From contig NZ_JADMNM010000002.1 in assembly GCF_016461955.1 (NCBI RefSeq), forward strand, positions 62,001 through 126,000: 64,000 nucleotides of DNA, written 5' to 3'. The stretch is from Qipengyuania sp. YIM B01966 (GTDB lineage: Bacteria > Pseudomonadota > Alphaproteobacteria > Sphingomonadales > Sphingomonadaceae). Under the pieces are notes generated by a model. That model saw nothing but the letters and a program-made list of their open reading frames with translations. It was not told where the DNA came from and did no database searches. The translations under genes and the position numbers were made by a program. Below, one piece after another: positions 63,784-64,000 of this stretch (positions are counted from its first letter, which is position 1; each line of letters begins with the position of its first letter).

Positions 63784-64000
63784 ATGTGGCCATTCCAAAA
63801 GAAGAAGAAGAAGCAAATTCACGGCTTCATCGGTGCGTCGGGCCTAACTGATTGGTGGTTGACCGAATTTGACGATGACGAGCGCGCGCATATCCTAGCG
63901 ACGTTTCAGCCTATGGGCGCGATCGATGGGGAAAGTATGCTGATCGAAGGGTCAAGCAGCGGCGACGTTAGCAACCCCAGTGCCCTACTTTCAACGTTGG
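63784..64000 (+). CDS. Hypothetical protein, 3' end cut off by window edge
   Basis: An open frame runs from ATG at 63784 to the end of the window without a stop (72 full codons). The product starts MWPFQKKKKKQIHGFIGASG and continues with LTDWWLTEFDDDERAHILAT and an acidic, polar stretch. A Lys run follows a short aromatic start. AAGGGTG lies upstream at a slightly long distance. I do not recognise a family. The local GC content is visibly lower than in the neighbouring genes, which may mean a transferred gene or the edge of an accessory region. Confidence 0.65.
   Translation, partial: MWPFQKKKKKQIHGFIGASGLTDWWLTEFDDDERAHILATFQPMGAIDGESMLIEGSSSGDVSNPSALLSTL

Noticed and set aside
63562-63822. 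86-codon minus-strand frame starting MNLLLLLLLEW
   Set aside because: The Leu run is the complement of AAG/GAA repeats in the start of the plus-strand gene; no other support.
63784-63840. Lys-codon run as a simple sequence repeat or phase-variable tract
   Set aside because: Only five AAG/AAA codons with mixed third bases; too short and impure for a slippage tract.
1-64000. CRISPR array, insertion sequence, prophage or integrase
   Set aside because: No regularly spaced direct repeats, transposase, recombinase or phage structural gene was found; gene content is core metabolism.

Overview
The window is a 64 kb piece of a GC-rich chromosome that reads as an alphaproteobacterium of the order Sphingomonadales; an erythrobacter- or novosphingobium-like organism is likely, but this is inferred from gene content and order, not from rRNA. 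Pointers are the dusB-ntrB-ntrC-ntrY-ntrX-hfq-hflX block, an Hfq made of two tandem Sm domains, pyruvate dehydrogenase genes split over two loci with a lipoyl domain on E1-beta, a fused ispDF, a 513-residue prolyl-tRNA synthetase of the short type, and PhaR. Nearly all of it is core housekeeping sequence. I see no prophage, insertion sequence, CRISPR array, rRNA operon or replication origin. The only RNA gene I can support is one tRNA-Ser(UGA).

Layout. 1-5 kb: dnaK (5' end cut off) and dnaJ, separated by a strong hairpin, then a convergent patatin-like lipase. 5-16 kb: radA, cvpA, an IscU-like scaffold, an MHS-type transporter, alr, phaR, proS, a frameshifted M28 peptidase and rnr. 16-20.5 kb: a divergent stress protein, then pdhC, a DUF559 endonuclease-like gene, a hotdog thioesterase and lpdA; this stretch carries several GC-rich palindromic repeats, one pair inside the pdhC reading frame. 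20.6-23.2 kb: a CHASE2-EAL phosphodiesterase, a 17-codon micro-gene with its own terminator, and tRNA-Ser. 23.3-31.4 kb: a lytic transglycosylase, then a tightly overlapping run dacA-tmk-holB-metG-tatD-MBL hydrolase-small membrane protein, then mazG.

31.3-40.4 kb: one long minus-strand operon, in transcription order dusB-ntrB-ntrC-ntrY-ntrX-hfq-hflX, joining tRNA modification, two nitrogen-type two-component systems and an RNA chaperone. 40.5-45 kb: ispDF-cinA, convergent ratA-like and lipA, then carbonic anhydrase and a NYN/OST-HTH protein. 45-52.5 kb: a secreted repeat protein, gyrA, a YhhN-family membrane protein, trmFO, an EF-hand protein and a phytoene-synthase-like protein. 52.6-58.2 kb: six consecutive TadE/TadG-type genes (surface or pilus pseudopilins, one with a von Willebrand A domain) with no secretion ATPase beside them. 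58.2-61.1 kb: ftsB-pdhA-pdhB on the minus strand. 61.2-64 kb: HPPD with a coupled VOC protein, a PRC-barrel membrane protein and the start of an unrecognised gene.

The genes connect in places. pdhA/pdhB and pdhC/lpdA, 40 kb apart, together encode one complex, and lipA in the same window makes its cofactor. dacA, the MltB-type enzyme, alr and ftsB serve the cell wall. rnr, hfq, hflX, dusB and trmFO act on RNA or ribosomes. The points most worth a second look are the micro-gene at 23.0 kb with its Shine-Dalgarno sequence inside a hairpin, the palindromic repeats around and inside pdhC and the DUF559 gene, the tandem Hfq followed by an hflX that appears to start at CTG, and the orphan TadE/TadG cluster.
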